From Novosphingobium resinovorum (GTDB lineage Bacteria; Pseudomonadota; Alphaproteobacteria; Sphingomonadales; Sphingomonadaceae): a DNA stretch of 64,000 nt. The translations under genes were made by a program, and so were the position numbers. The stretch is taken from NCBI RefSeq assembly GCF_027922145.1, contig NZ_BSFC01000019.1:318579-382578 (forward strand). The letters are read 5' to 3'. The notes beneath the pieces are model-generated. The model searched no databases. It was given only the letters and a program-made list of their open reading frames with translations, and had not been told where the DNA came from. Position 1 is the first letter of the stretch. Each line of letters opens with the position of its first letter. Below, in pieces: positions 8,222-15,910 of this stretch.

Positions 8222-9351
8222 TGAAGCGCAACCTCACGCGCATCGCCGATGTCGTGAAGCTGGGGTCGGGAGCTTTGCTCCCGGCCCTCCTGCTTTCCGC
8301 CTGCGCGACGACCTCAACCATTGGCACCACCGGAGCACCCGAAGCTCCCCGTCCCCGCTATCCCGCCATCGACATTCCCGCCGAGGGCGAGACCACGCCG
8401 GTCGGCACCGGCAATGCCGATGCGGCGGACGATCCGGCGATCTGGCGCAATGCGGCGAATCCCGCCGCCAGCCTGGTCCTGGGCACCGACAAGAAGGCCG
8501 GGCTCTACGTCTACGCCCTCGACGGTACGGTGAAGGACTTCTCGCCCGCCGGTGCGCTCAACAACGCGGACCTGCGCGAAGTGCGCATGGCCGACGGCTC
8601 CACCCGCATCCTCGTCGGCGCCAGCGACCGTACCGACCGCGCCGAGCCGCGCATCGCGCTGTTCGGCCTCGACGGTGCGACCGGCAAGCTCTCGGTGCTC
8701 GGCTCCGGGACGTTCCTCCCCGCAGACCATGCCCCGGCGGAGGCCTACGGCTTCTGCATGGGTGCTCCGCTCGCGGCGGGCGAACTCGCCCGCGCCTACG
8801 TCGTGCTCAAGGACGGTACGGTCGCCGAGAGCCGCATCGTCGAGAACGCCGGCAAGGTTTCGGCCGAGCACTTGCGCGACGTCAAGTTCGCGACCCAGTC
8901 CGAGGGCTGCGTCGTCGATGACGTGACGAAGACGCTCTACGTCGCCGAGGAGGACGTGGCGATCTGGAAGGTGCCGCTCTCACCGGCGACGCTGACCGCA
9001 TCCTCCTACGCCCGCGTCGGCGAAGCGGACGGTCTGGTCGACGACATCGAGGGCCTTGCCATCGCCCGCAACGCCGAAGGCCGCGCCTGGCTCGTCGCCT
9101 CCAGCCAGGGCGACAACGCCTATGCGCTGTTTGATCTCGCCACCGGCAAGCCCGCAGGCCGCTTCCGTATCAACGGGGGCGCCATCGGCGGGACCAGCGA
9201 CACCGACGGCATCGAAGTCGTGCTCGGCGACTTCGGACCGCAGTATCCCGAAGGACTGTTCATGGCGCAGGACGGCGACAACGCCCCCAAGGCGCAGAAC
9301 TTCAAGCTGTTGTCGTGGCGCTCGATCCGCACCGCGCTGGGCATCCGGTAA
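8221..9351 (+). CDS. Beta-propeller phytase, lipoprotein
   Basis: A 376-residue 3-phytase of the beta-propeller family, which releases phosphate from calcium-phytate. The lipobox LLLSAC places the lipidated Cys at residue 28, so the enzyme is membrane-anchored, probably in the outer membrane. Family motifs include NADAADDPAIW at about residues 63-73, VLGTDKKAGLYVYALDG, SEGCVVDDVTKTLYVAEED, DDIEGLAI and SSQGDNAYALFD. Its ATG overlaps the receptor stop by one base, indicating translational coupling. The pair would degrade phytate at the cell surface and import a product. Confidence 0.94.
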   Translation: MKRNLTRIADVVKLGSGALLPALLLSACATTSTIGTTGAPEAPRPRYPAIDIPAEGETTPVGTGNADAADDPAIWRNAANPAASLVLGTDKKAGLYVYALDGTVKDFSPAGALNNADLREVRMADGSTRILVGASDRTDRAEPRIALFGLDGATGKLSVLGSGTFLPADHAPAEAYGFCMGAPLAAGELARAYVVLKDGTVAESRIVENAGKVSAEHLRDVKFATQSEGCVVDDVTKTLYVAEEDVAIWKVPLSPATLTASSYARVGEADGLVDDIEGLAIARNAEGRAWLVASSQGDNAYALFDLATGKPAGRFRINGGAIGGTSDTDGIEVVLGDFGPQYPEGLFMAQDGDNAPKAQNFKLLSWRSIRTALGIR

Positions 9352-9361
9352 CCCGACTCTG

Positions 9362-9396
9362 CCGCATCCGCGTGTGACTCGATCTCGCGGATGCGG
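9362..9396 (+). terminator. Stem-loop after the phytase gene
   Basis: CCGCATCCGCG (9362-9372) pairs with CGCGGATGCGG (9386-9396) across a 13-base loop, eleven bases after the phytase stop. There is no T-run, so it may be an mRNA-stabilising hairpin or a Rho-dependent end rather than an intrinsic terminator. Confidence 0.5.
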
Positions 9397-9429
9397 TAGA
9401 ACGGCGACCATGGTGAGGGAAACGAATCG

Positions 9430-10107
9430 ATGAGGCGGATCGAAGCACTGGCTGTGCTCGTCATCGTTTCCTGCGCGGCATTGCCCGCGGTGGCCCAAGC
9501 AGATGTTCTGCAGATCGGCACCTCAGGCGCCGAATGGGTCGCCGGTGGCCCTGCAACCCTCCCCGCCGCATCCGACCTCGCGCAAGTAGATCAGTCGTCG
9601 GGCGTCGGCTTCATCGGCAGCACTGTTGCAAAGGCGACCGAGCAGGTCGAATCGACCCCGATGGAGATCGATTCCGGGCTGCACCCTCAGTCGATTACAG
9701 AAGCACTCGACGCGGCAGGCCCGACCCGCTGGCGTGAGCGCGTCGCCCAGCTTGCCGCCAAGTACGACATCAGCCCGACGCTGCTGGAAGCGGTGGTCTG
9801 GCAGGAAAGCCGCTGGAACGAACTGGCGCTCTCGCCGGTCGGCGCGCGTGGGCTGGCCCAGCTGATGCCCGGCACCGCCGCGCAGATGGGCGTCGATCCC
9901 GCCGATCCCATGGCCAACCTAGAGGGCGGCGCGCGCTACTTGCGCATGCAGCTCGATGCCTTCGGCGGCGATCTGGAAAAGGCGCTGGCGGCCTACAACG
10001 CCGGTCCCGCCCGCGTGCTCAAGGCCGGGGGCATTCCCAATATCCGCGAGACCCGGGCCTACGTCGCCTCGATCATGGCGCGGCTGACGGACCCGGTTCG
10101 GCAGTAA
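9430..10107 (+). CDS. Lytic transglycosylase, SLT domain
   Basis: A 225-residue exported murein hydrolase. The signal peptide runs from MRRIEALAVLVIVSCAALP to AQA. After a low-complexity linker, the SLT domain (about residues 105-215) shows the catalytic-Glu motif EAVVWQESRWNELALSPVGA, then GLAQLMPGTAAQMGV, NLEGGARYLR and AAYNAGPARV. It cleaves peptidoglycan glycan strands with 1,6-anhydro product formation. It stands alone downstream of the phytase operon and is followed by a palindromic repeat and a bidirectional terminator shared with galU. Confidence 0.92.
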   Translation: MRRIEALAVLVIVSCAALPAVAQADVLQIGTSGAEWVAGGPATLPAASDLAQVDQSSGVGFIGSTVAKATEQVESTPMEIDSGLHPQSITEALDAAGPTRWRERVAQLAAKYDISPTLLEAVVWQESRWNELALSPVGARGLAQLMPGTAAQMGVDPADPMANLEGGARYLRMQLDAFGGDLEKALAAYNAGPARVLKAGGIPNIRETRAYVASIMARLTDPVRQ

Positions 10108-10117
10108 ACACCCACAT

Positions 10118-10193
10118 CGTCATTGCGAGCATAGCGAAGCAATCTAGGGCCGAGTAAACTGCCCTAGATTGCTTCGCTATGCTCGCAATGACG
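10118..10193. repeat. GTCATTGCGAGC palindromic element, copy 1
   Basis: A perfect hairpin with 33-base arms (10118-10150 and 10161-10193) and a 10-base loop. The variable dinucleotide after GCGAGC is AT, compensated in the other arm. It lies between the convergent transglycosylase and galU genes. Confidence 0.9.
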
Positions 10194-10216
10194 ACTGTTC
10201 TGATGGTGGCGTCCGC

Positions 10217-10251
10217 AAAAAACGCGCCACCTTCCGGCAGCGCGTTTTTTT
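10217..10251. terminator. Bidirectional intrinsic terminator between the transglycosylase gene and galU
   Basis: AAAAAACGCGC (10217-10227) pairs with GCGCGTTTTTT (10240-10250). The A-run and T-run make it work in both directions, as fits its position between convergent genes. Confidence 0.85.
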
Positions 10252-10269
10252 ACCGTCCGAAGTGGCGGA

Positions 10270-11175
10270 TCAGCCCAGCAGCTTCTGCGCGATCGCGCGT
10301 ACATCGTCGCGCATATCGGGACGGTCGAGCGCGATAGCCAGCGTCGCTTCCACGAAGCCGACCTTCGAGCCGCAGTCGAAACGGCGCCCGTTGAAGGTTA
10401 CCGCATGAAACGGCTGCTGGCCGATCAGCTTGGCCATCGAATCGGTCAGCTGAATCTCGCCACCTGCGCCCTTCCCCTGCGTTTCAAGCAGACCCATCAC
10501 TTCAGGCTGGAGGATATAGCGGCCCGAGACGATCTTGTTCGAAGGCGCCTCGTCCACCTTGGGCTTCTCGACCAGACCCTTGACCTCGGTGAGATTGCCC
10601 CGGCTTTCGCCGGGCGCGATCACGCCGTAGCTCGACACTTCCTCATGCGGCACTTCGAGCACCGAGACGAGGTTGCCGCCCACTTCGTTGTAGGCCTCGA
10701 TCATCTGCGCCATGCAGCCGGGCGTGCCGTACATCAGTTCGTCGGGCAGGAAGATCGCGAAAGGCTCATCCCCCACGACGGCGCGGGCGCACCATACCGC
10801 GTGGCCGAGGCCCAGCGGCACCTGCTGACGCACGGTGACGAGGTTGCCGGGCTGGATGCGGGTCGGCTCAAGCGGGTCGAGCGACTTGCCGCGCCCGGTC
10901 ATCGTCGCTTCGAGTTCGTAAGCGGTATCGAAATGCTCGACGATCGCGGTCTTGCCGCGGCCCGTCACAAAGACGAATTCCTCGATTCCGGCTTCGCGCG
11001 CCTCGTCGACGGCGTATTGGATCAGAGGCCGATCGACGACCGGAAGAAGTTCCTTCGGAATCGCCTTGGTGGCGGGCAGGAAACGGGTGCCGAGACCGGC
11101 GACGGGAAAGACGGCTTTTCGGACCGGCTTGCGAAAGTTCGAGTCACTCATGGGTCTGGATAATGCCTCGCTCAT
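10270..11175 (-). CDS. galU: UTP-glucose-1-phosphate uridylyltransferase
   Basis: This enzyme makes UDP-glucose for polysaccharide and glycan synthesis. The 301 residues carry the nucleotidyltransferase signature FPVAGLGTRFLPATKAIPKE near residue 23, then DRPLIQYAVDEA, FAIFLPDEL and a late NGRRFDCGSKVGF. The ATG at 11175 is used; an in-frame ATG at 11151 (MSDSNF) is equally possible since neither has a good ribosome-binding site. It diverges from murA across about 130 bases and ends at a shared terminator. Confidence 0.95.
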   Translation of the reverse strand: MSEALSRPMSDSNFRKPVRKAVFPVAGLGTRFLPATKAIPKELLPVVDRPLIQYAVDEAREAGIEEFVFVTGRGKTAIVEHFDTAYELEATMTGRGKSLDPLEPTRIQPGNLVTVRQQVPLGLGHAVWCARAVVGDEPFAIFLPDELMYGTPGCMAQMIEAYNEVGGNLVSVLEVPHEEVSSYGVIAPGESRGNLTEVKGLVEKPKVDEAPSNKIVSGRYILQPEVMGLLETQGKGAGGEIQLTDSMAKLIGQQPFHAVTFNGRRFDCGSKVGFVEATLAIALDRPDMRDDVRAIAQKLLG

Positions 11176-11308
11176 GTTGCGGTTGCGTTTAAAGCCCGGA
11201 AATAGTCTTAGCGCAACAACCCCATGTTAATCTTACCGAACCCTTAATCCGCCGCGAAATTGCATCCGATCCCGTTGAAGCACGCGCGTTTGGCGCTAAA
11301 GGACGGTG

Positions 11309-12592
11309 ATGGACAAGATCATCATCGAGGGCGGCAAGCGCCTTTCCGGCACCATTCCCGTTTCCGGCGCCAAGAACGCCGCGCTCACGCTGCTGCCCTG
11401 CGCGCTGCTGACCGAAGAACCGCTGACGCTGCGCAATCTGCCGCGTCTGGCGGACATCGACGGTTTCCAGCACCTGATGAACCAGTTCGGCGTCTCCACC
11501 GCGATCGCGGGCAGCCGTCCGGAAGACTTCGGCCGCGTGATGACGCTGCAGGGCACGCGTATCACCAGTTCGGTCGCGCCTTACGACCTCGTACGCAAGA
11601 TGCGCGCCTCGATCCTCGTCCTTGGACCGATGCTGGCGCGCATGGGCGAGGCGACCGTGTCACTGCCCGGCGGCTGCGCCATCGGCAACCGCCCGATCGA
11701 CCTGCACCTCAAGGTCATGGAAGCACTGGGCGCGACGATCGAGCTGGCCGCCGGTTACGTGCGCGCCATCGCCCCTGACGGCGGCCTGCCGGGCGGGCGC
11801 TACTCGTTCCCGGTCGTCTCCGTGGGCGCCACCGAGAACGCGCTGATGACCGCCGTGCTGTGCAAGGGCAAGTCCACCCTGCACAATGCCGCGCGCGAGC
11901 CGGAGATCGTCGATCTGTGCAACCTGCTCGTCGCGATGGGCGCGCAGATCGAGGGTATCGGCACAAGCGACCTCACCATCCACGGCGTCGACCGCCTGCA
12001 CGGAGCGACCTACATGGTCATGCCCGACCGCATCGAGGCGGGTTCCTACGCCTGCGCCGCCGCCATCACCGGCGGTGAAGTGCTGCTCAAGGGCGCGAAG
12101 ATCGAGGACATGGAAGCCACCGTGCAGGCGCTGCGCGATGCAGGCGTCCACGTCGAGCCCAAGGCCGACGGCCTCCATGTCGCCTCGGACGGCAAGCTGC
12201 GGCCCGTCACGATCTCCACCGCCCCCTACCCCGGTTTCGCCACCGACATGCAAGCGCAGCTGATGGCCCTGCTGTGCATGGCCGAAGGCTCCAGCGTGCT
12301 CACCGAGACCATCTTCGAGAACCGCTACATGCACGTTCCCGAACTCAACCGCATGGGCGCGCGGATCGAGACCAAGGGTCGCACCGCGATCGTCCACGGC
12401 GTACAGGGCCTCACCGGCGCCGACGTCATGGCGACCGACCTCCGCGCCTCGATGAGCCTCGTGATCGCCGGTCTCGCCGCAAAGGGCCAGACGCAGGTGC
12501 ACCGCCTCTACCACCTCGACCGCGGCTACGAGCGCCTTGAGGAGAAGCTGGCACTGGTCGGCGCGCAGATCGAACGCGTCGGCGGCGACTGA
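11309..12592 (+). CDS. murA: UDP-N-acetylglucosamine 1-carboxyvinyltransferase
   Basis: MurA transfers enolpyruvate from PEP to UDP-GlcNAc, the first committed step of peptidoglycan synthesis. The 427 residues match the family. Lys22-Asn23 occur in [12 protein letters not shown], and the catalytic Cys at about residue 123 lies in [16 protein letters not shown] cysteine here implies fosfomycin sensitivity of the enzyme itself, by family knowledge. The ATG at 11309 is chosen because AAGGA lies five bases upstream; a GTG at 11306 is adjacent. Confidence 0.97.
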   Translation: MDKIIIEGGKRLSGTIPVSGAKNAALTLLPCALLTEEPLTLRNLPRLADIDGFQHLMNQFGVSTAIAGSRPEDFGRVMTLQGTRITSSVAPYDLVRKMRASILVLGPMLARMGEATVSLPGGCAIGNRPIDLHLKVMEALGATIELAAGYVRAIAPDGGLPGGRYSFPVVSVGATENALMTAVLCKGKSTLHNAAREPEIVDLCNLLVAMGAQIEGIGTSDLTIHGVDRLHGATYMVMPDRIEAGSYACAAAITGGEVLLKGAKIEDMEATVQALRDAGVHVEPKADGLHVASDGKLRPVTISTAPYPGFATDMQAQLMALLCMAEGSSVLTETIFENRYMHVPELNRMGARIETKGRTAIVHGVQGLTGADVMATDLRASMSLVIAGLAAKGQTQVHRLYHLDRGYERLEEKLALVGAQIERVGGD

Positions 12593-12651
12593 GGAAACTC
12601 CGAAGGCCCATGGCGCGTTTGCCTCTCGAACTGCCGAGAGGAGAGACGAAC

Positions 12652-12858
12652 ATGGGCCTCATCAAGTTGGCGGCCGCCGGAGCGGTCGGCTACGCCCTCT
12701 ACAAATACGCGACCGAGAAGAAGCAGGAAGCCGAGTTCGCAGGCGGCGTGCGCGATTCCGGTCCGGAGCATATGAGTTCGCCGCCCAAGAGCTGGGACAA
12801 GACCGACGAAGCGATCGACGAGAGCTTCCCGGCGAGCGATCCTCCATCGACATACTGA
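12652..12858 (+). CDS. Small protein with N-terminal hydrophobic segment and C-terminal ESFPASDPP motif
   Basis: A 68-residue protein. The N-terminus MGLIKLAAAGAVGYALYKYA looks like a membrane-associating helix, followed by a charged stretch (TEKKQEAEF). The C-terminus reads WDKTDEAIDESFPASDPPST. The ATG at 12652 has a clear ribosome-binding site (GAGGAGAG, about 12640). The ESFPASDPP-type ending recurs in small alphaproteobacterial proteins of unknown function, as far as I recall. It lies 59 bases after murA and before an intrinsic terminator, so it may share the murA transcript. Confidence 0.75.
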   Translation: MGLIKLAAAGAVGYALYKYATEKKQEAEFAGGVRDSGPEHMSSPPKSWDKTDEAIDESFPASDPPSTY

Positions 12859-12878
12859 TCACCAGTCGCGGTCGCTAG

Positions 12879-12914
12879 AAAGGGCGGGAGAAGCAAAGGC
12901 TTTCCCGCCCTTTT
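12879..12914 (+). terminator. Intrinsic terminator after the small ESFPASDPP protein
   Basis: AAGGGCGGGA pairs with TCCCGCCCTT around a GAAGCAAAGGCTT loop and is followed by TTTT. Confidence 0.85.
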
Positions 12915-13039
12915 GCCATCCGTCGCAAATTCCCGCGGCCTGGCTGATTCCCCGCATCCTGGCTGGAACGAATTGTTTACCTAACCCGTTGAAACCCTTG
13001 TCGGAGCGCCGGGATGGCCGCCTCCGGGACGGGAAGAAG

Positions 13040-13537
13040 ATGATGGCGATCCACTTTGTCGCGGACCTGAACTTCAACGGCGAGAGCGCCCTTCACGCGA
13101 TTCCCTACGGCTTTCCCGATAGCGCCGAGATGACCCGCCGCATCTGCGAGGTCTGGCGTGCCCGCGTGGCCGACGACGACACCGTCTGGATTCTCGGCAA
13201 TGTCGGAAACCCCGTCCATCTCGGCAGCCTTCCCGGCAACAAGCACCTTGTGCGTGGACCGAATGACCCGCAAGCGTGGAATTGTCTCGCAACGGGCCGC
13301 TACGCCAGCGTCTGCGACATGCAGCGCCTCGATACGGCCCACGGAACTCTGACCCTCATCAACGACCCTGCGAAGGCGCTGGAAGGCGATGCGCTCGTAC
13401 TCCACGGCCATACCCGGTACGCGTGGAGCCGCCCCGGTCACAACTGCGTGGCCGCGCACGGACTGGGATGGGGGCCGGTCAGCCTCGACATGCTGATGCG
13501 CAAGCCCGCCGAACCGAGGCTTAGCCGCGCCGCCTGA
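13040..13537 (+). CDS. Metallophosphoesterase-like protein with degenerate metal-binding motifs
   Basis: A 165-residue protein whose layout follows short calcineurin-like phosphoesterases (metal motif, then VW.LG, then LPG.KHLV.G..D, then LVLHGH). The ligands are altered. The usual D-x-H is seen as ADLNFNG, the usual GD after VWILG is GN, the usual GNHD is GPND, and the closing GHxH is HGHTR. It is therefore probably not a normal phosphoesterase; a binding or regulatory role is possible. The start is set at the paired ATGs at 13040/13043; an upstream in-frame start at 12989 would add 17 residues. It is a single plus-strand gene bounded by a terminator and a palindromic repeat. Confidence 0.7.
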   Translation: MMAIHFVADLNFNGESALHAIPYGFPDSAEMTRRICEVWRARVADDDTVWILGNVGNPVHLGSLPGNKHLVRGPNDPQAWNCLATGRYASVCDMQRLDTAHGTLTLINDPAKALEGDALVLHGHTRYAWSRPGHNCVAAHGLGWGPVSLDMLMRKPAEPRLSRAA

Positions 13538-13547
13538 AGGCGCCATT

Positions 13548-13624
13548 CGTCATTGCGAGCATAGCGAAGCAATCTAGGGCGACCCAAGACTGCCCTGGAT
13601 TGCTTCGCTATGCTCGCAATGACG
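13548..13624. repeat. GTCATTGCGAGC palindromic element, copy 2
   Basis: Hairpin arms flank an 11-base centre between two convergent genes. The variable dinucleotide is AT in both arms, as in copy 1. One base differs between the inner arms (CTAGG versus CTGGA). Confidence 0.88.
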
Positions 13625-13637
13625 AATGGGAAACACT

Positions 13638-13871
13638 CTAGCCCAGAGCCGAAGTCGCCAGCCACACCCTGACCGCCCCGGCCAGCCCCGGCGGCGTTTC
13701 AGCCTCCAGTCGCTCCGCATCGATCCGCGCGACGAGCGCGTTCACCGGCAACCCCTCATGCGCGGCGGCGCGCTTGAGCAGGTCCCAGAACACCGGCTCG
13801 AGGCTGATCGAGGTCTTGTGCCCGGCGATCTCCACCGAACGTTTGACCGGAGGATGGTAAGGCGTGGTCAT
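13638..13871 (-). CDS. Ribbon-helix-helix domain protein
   Basis: A 77-residue protein with an N-terminal ribbon-helix-helix-like segment (KRSVEIAGHKTSISLEPVFW then DLLKRAAAHEGLPVNALVAR). This resembles the short RHH_4-type proteins of alphaproteobacteria, which are presumed DNA-binding dimers. Start is the ATG at 13871 (MTTPYHPP); upstream in-frame sequence to 14006 lacks this family's look and would run into the PadR operator region. Its target is not identifiable. It diverges from the PadR operon. Confidence 0.8.
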   Translation of the reverse strand: MTTPYHPPVKRSVEIAGHKTSISLEPVFWDLLKRAAAHEGLPVNALVARIDAERLEAETPPGLAGAVRVWLATSALG

Positions 13872-13951
13872 CGCGCGGCAACCTAGCTGCCCTCCGCCCC
13901 GCCGAGAACCCCGGAAATCAGCCGAAGTCCATTGATCGATACCTATCGATA

Positions 13952-14022
13952 GCAAGGTATCTTGCCTCGACCTGTACTTTTCTAAACAAGGTATCTTGCA
14001 ACACACAGTAGCTGGTTATATA
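13952..14022 (+). promoter_or_regulatory. Twin operator-like repeats and promoter for the PadR operon
   Basis: CAAGGTATCTTG occurs twice, at 13953-13964 and 13987-13998, 34 bases apart. Each is a CAAG-N4-CTTG dyad, and the first extends to GCAAGGTATCTTGC. TTGCAA (13996-14001) and TATATA (14017-14022) form a plausible promoter overlapping the second repeat. Autorepression by the PadR protein is inferred. Confidence 0.65.
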
Positions 14023-14049
14023 CGATGGACATCCGCAGGAGATGATTCG

Positions 14050-14430
14050 ATGTCCGAAATCGAAATCCAATTGAAGAAAGGGGTGCTGGGGCTCTGTGTC
14101 CTGGCGCTGCTCTCGCGGGGGGACAGCTATGCCTACGAGATCGCGAGCCGCATGGCCGACGCGGTCGACATGGGCGAAGGCACGATCTACCCGCTGATGC
14201 GCCGCATGCAGTCCGAAGGTCTGGTGAAGACCTACCTTGAGGAATCGCCCTCCGGCCCGCCCCGCAAGTACTATAGCCTCACCGACACCGGCCGCTCGCG
14301 TCTTGCCGAGCAGGTCGCCGAATGGCGCGGCTTCACCAAGGCCGTGGACACGCTGCTCGACGATGCCGCAGAGCCGACTGCCGTTCAGGAAGGCCCGATT
14401 CAGGAAGGAGAGCCCAGCCATGATGCGTAA
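14050..14430 (+). CDS. PadR family transcriptional regulator
   Basis: A 126-residue winged-helix regulator. The N-terminal domain has LKKGVLGLCVLALLSRGDSY, the usual PadR start, then YAYEIASRM, GTIYPLMRRMQSEGLV and PPRKYYSLTDTGR. The ATG at 14050 is preceded by AGGAGA and follows two operator-like dyads. Its 3' end overlaps the DUF1700 gene by 11 bases. In other bacteria PadR regulators often control DUF1700 and DUF4097/GIN-domain membrane genes, as here. Confidence 0.92.
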   Translation: MSEIEIQLKKGVLGLCVLALLSRGDSYAYEIASRMADAVDMGEGTIYPLMRRMQSEGLVKTYLEESPSGPPRKYYSLTDTGRSRLAEQVAEWRGFTKAVDTLLDDAAEPTAVQEGPIQEGEPSHDA

Positions 14431-14986
14431 CGAATTCATCAAGCGCCTGAAGGCGGGCCTCAAGGGCATGCCGCAGGACGCCATCGACGACATCGTCGCC
14501 GACTACGAAGAGCACTTCGAAGCCGGCCTTGCCGAGGGCCGCAGCGAAGAGGAGGTTGCGACGGCCCTCGGCAACCCGAGCCGCCTTGCCCGCGAACTGC
14601 GCTTCGAAACCGGCTTCCGCAACTGGAAGAGCGATCGCACGCCGTCGTCCGCCTGGGGCGCGATCCTTGCCTTCATGGGCCTCGCCACGATCGACATCCT
14701 GATCCTGCTGCCGATCGTGCTGCCGGTTCTGGGCGTGGTCTTCGGCCTGTTCGTGGCGGTGCTGGCGGCCTTCGTCGGCGGCGGCTTCATGCTGATTGCC
14801 GGGCCTTTCTCCGGCTTCCCCGGCGGCCCGCTGATCGCGATCCTGCTGGGCCTCGGCACCATGAGTGCTGCGGTCGGCATCGGCGCCCTGCTCACCATCG
14901 TGGGCATCGGCGTGGTCAACGCCCTCATGTGGTTCGGCCGCCTGCACTACCGTGTGCTCGAACCCGCCATCCATCCCGAAGACTGA
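14420..14986 (+). CDS. DUF1700 family membrane protein
   Basis: A 188-residue protein. The cytoplasmic N-terminal helical region reads MMRNEFIKRLKAGLKGMPQD, followed by VADYEEHFEAGLAEGRSEEE and LGNPSRLARELR, matching DUF1700/HAAS-type domains. Several hydrophobic segments follow between about residues 80 and 175. The start at 14420 overlaps padR by 11 bases, implying coupled translation. Function is unknown; such proteins are linked to envelope homeostasis only by association. Confidence 0.88.
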   Translation: MMRNEFIKRLKAGLKGMPQDAIDDIVADYEEHFEAGLAEGRSEEEVATALGNPSRLARELRFETGFRNWKSDRTPSSAWGAILAFMGLATIDILILLPIVLPVLGVVFGLFVAVLAAFVGGGFMLIAGPFSGFPGGPLIAILLGLGTMSAAVGIGALLTIVGIGVVNALMWFGRLHYRVLEPAIHPED

Positions 14987-15008
14987 CGACGACAAGGAGG
15001 ACCAAGTG

Positions 15009-15719
15009 ATGCTCAGGAAACTGCTCATCGTATTCGCCAGCGGCCTGATCCTGTCGATCGCCGCCTTCGCCCTCGCCTGGACTTTCGGCGGCGAGAAAAT
15101 GAAACAGGAATTCGAGACGAAGGGTTGGTACTTCGACGGCGGCGACGATCACCACGAACAGGGTCCGCGCAAGTCCCGCGTGTTCGCCATCCAGTCGGGC
15201 AGCCAGCTCGCCATGGAAGTGCCGGTGGACCTTGAGTTCACGCGTGGTGACAAGGCCGAGATGACCGTCGAAGGGCCCGCCAGCGTGGTCGACCGGCTGG
15301 TCTGGGCAAACGGCCGCCTCTCGCTTAACGGCAGCGCCCGGATCCATCGTGGCCTCAAGGTGCGAATCACCGCTCCCGAGATCGCCGGGCTGGACCTCGA
15401 TGCACCGGGCGACGTGGATCTACACGGTCTCGACCAGGAATCCTTGCGCATCAACGCTCGCGGCGCCATCGACCTCGACGCATCGGGCAAGGTCGCCCGG
15501 ACCTTCGTGACCTCCGACGGTGCCGGCAACATCGACCTCGGCAAGGTGCAGGGCCGCGACGCTACGATCCGCATCAACGGCGTGGGCGACGTCACCATCG
15601 GCGCCACCGGCGTGGTCGACGTGGAAATCAACGGCGCGGGCAACGTCACCCTCGTACGCAAGCCCGAGACGCTGCGCAGCCGGATGAACGGCATCGGCGA
15701 TATCGACCACGACTACTGA
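15009..15719 (+). CDS. Membrane-anchored GIN-domain (DUF2807/DUF4097-like) protein
   Basis: A 236-residue protein. An N-terminal hydrophobic segment (LLIVFASGLILSIAAFALAW) acts as signal or anchor. The rest is a repeated beta-strand pattern typical of GIN/DUF2807 beta-helices: GLDLDAPGDVDLHGL, INARGAIDLDASG, SDGAGNIDLGKVQG, INGVGDVTIGATG and INGAGNVTLV. The ATG at 15009 follows AAGGAGG. It is the third gene of the PadR/DUF1700 operon. A parS-like palindrome and a terminator follow it. Confidence 0.88.
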   Translation: MLRKLLIVFASGLILSIAAFALAWTFGGEKMKQEFETKGWYFDGGDDHHEQGPRKSRVFAIQSGSQLAMEVPVDLEFTRGDKAEMTVEGPASVVDRLVWANGRLSLNGSARIHRGLKVRITAPEIAGLDLDAPGDVDLHGLDQESLRINARGAIDLDASGKVARTFVTSDGAGNIDLGKVQGRDATIRINGVGDVTIGATGVVDVEINGAGNVTLVRKPETLRSRMNGIGDIDHDY

Positions 15720-15723
15720 GAAA

Positions 15724-15739
15724 CGTTCCACGTGGAACA
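15724..15739. promoter_or_regulatory. parS-like site (CGTTCCACGTGGAACA)
   Basis: The 14-base core GTTCCACGTGGAAC is a perfect palindrome matching the bacterial parS core. It lies five bases after the GIN-domain gene stop, about 5 kb from parB and 16.6 kb left of the origin. Confidence 0.78.
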
Positions 15740-15743
15740 TACG

Positions 15744-15778
15744 AGGCCCGCATCGTCAGCGACGGTGCGGGCCTTTTC
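15744..15778 (+). terminator. Intrinsic terminator of the PadR/DUF1700/GIN operon
   Basis: AGGCCCGCA (15744-15752) pairs with TGCGGGCCT (15766-15774) and is followed by TTT. Confidence 0.85.
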
Positions 15779-15801
15779 CTTGCCTGCCTGCCTGCCCCTG
15801 C

Positions 15802-15888
15802 CTCCTCGTCATTGCGAGCGTAGCGAAGCAATCCAGGGCAGTCTCAAGCCGCTCTGGATTGCTTCGCTACGCTCGCAATGACGAGGAG
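15802..15888. repeat. GTCATTGCGAGC palindromic element, copy 3
   Basis: This copy is extended, with CTCCTC/GAGGAG continuing the stem outside the usual ends. The variable dinucleotide is GT, compensated in the opposite arm. It lies between the convergent GIN-domain and Sua5-type genes. Confidence 0.88.
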
Positions 15889-15910
15889 TTGGAGGAGCCG
15901 ACGAAAAGCC

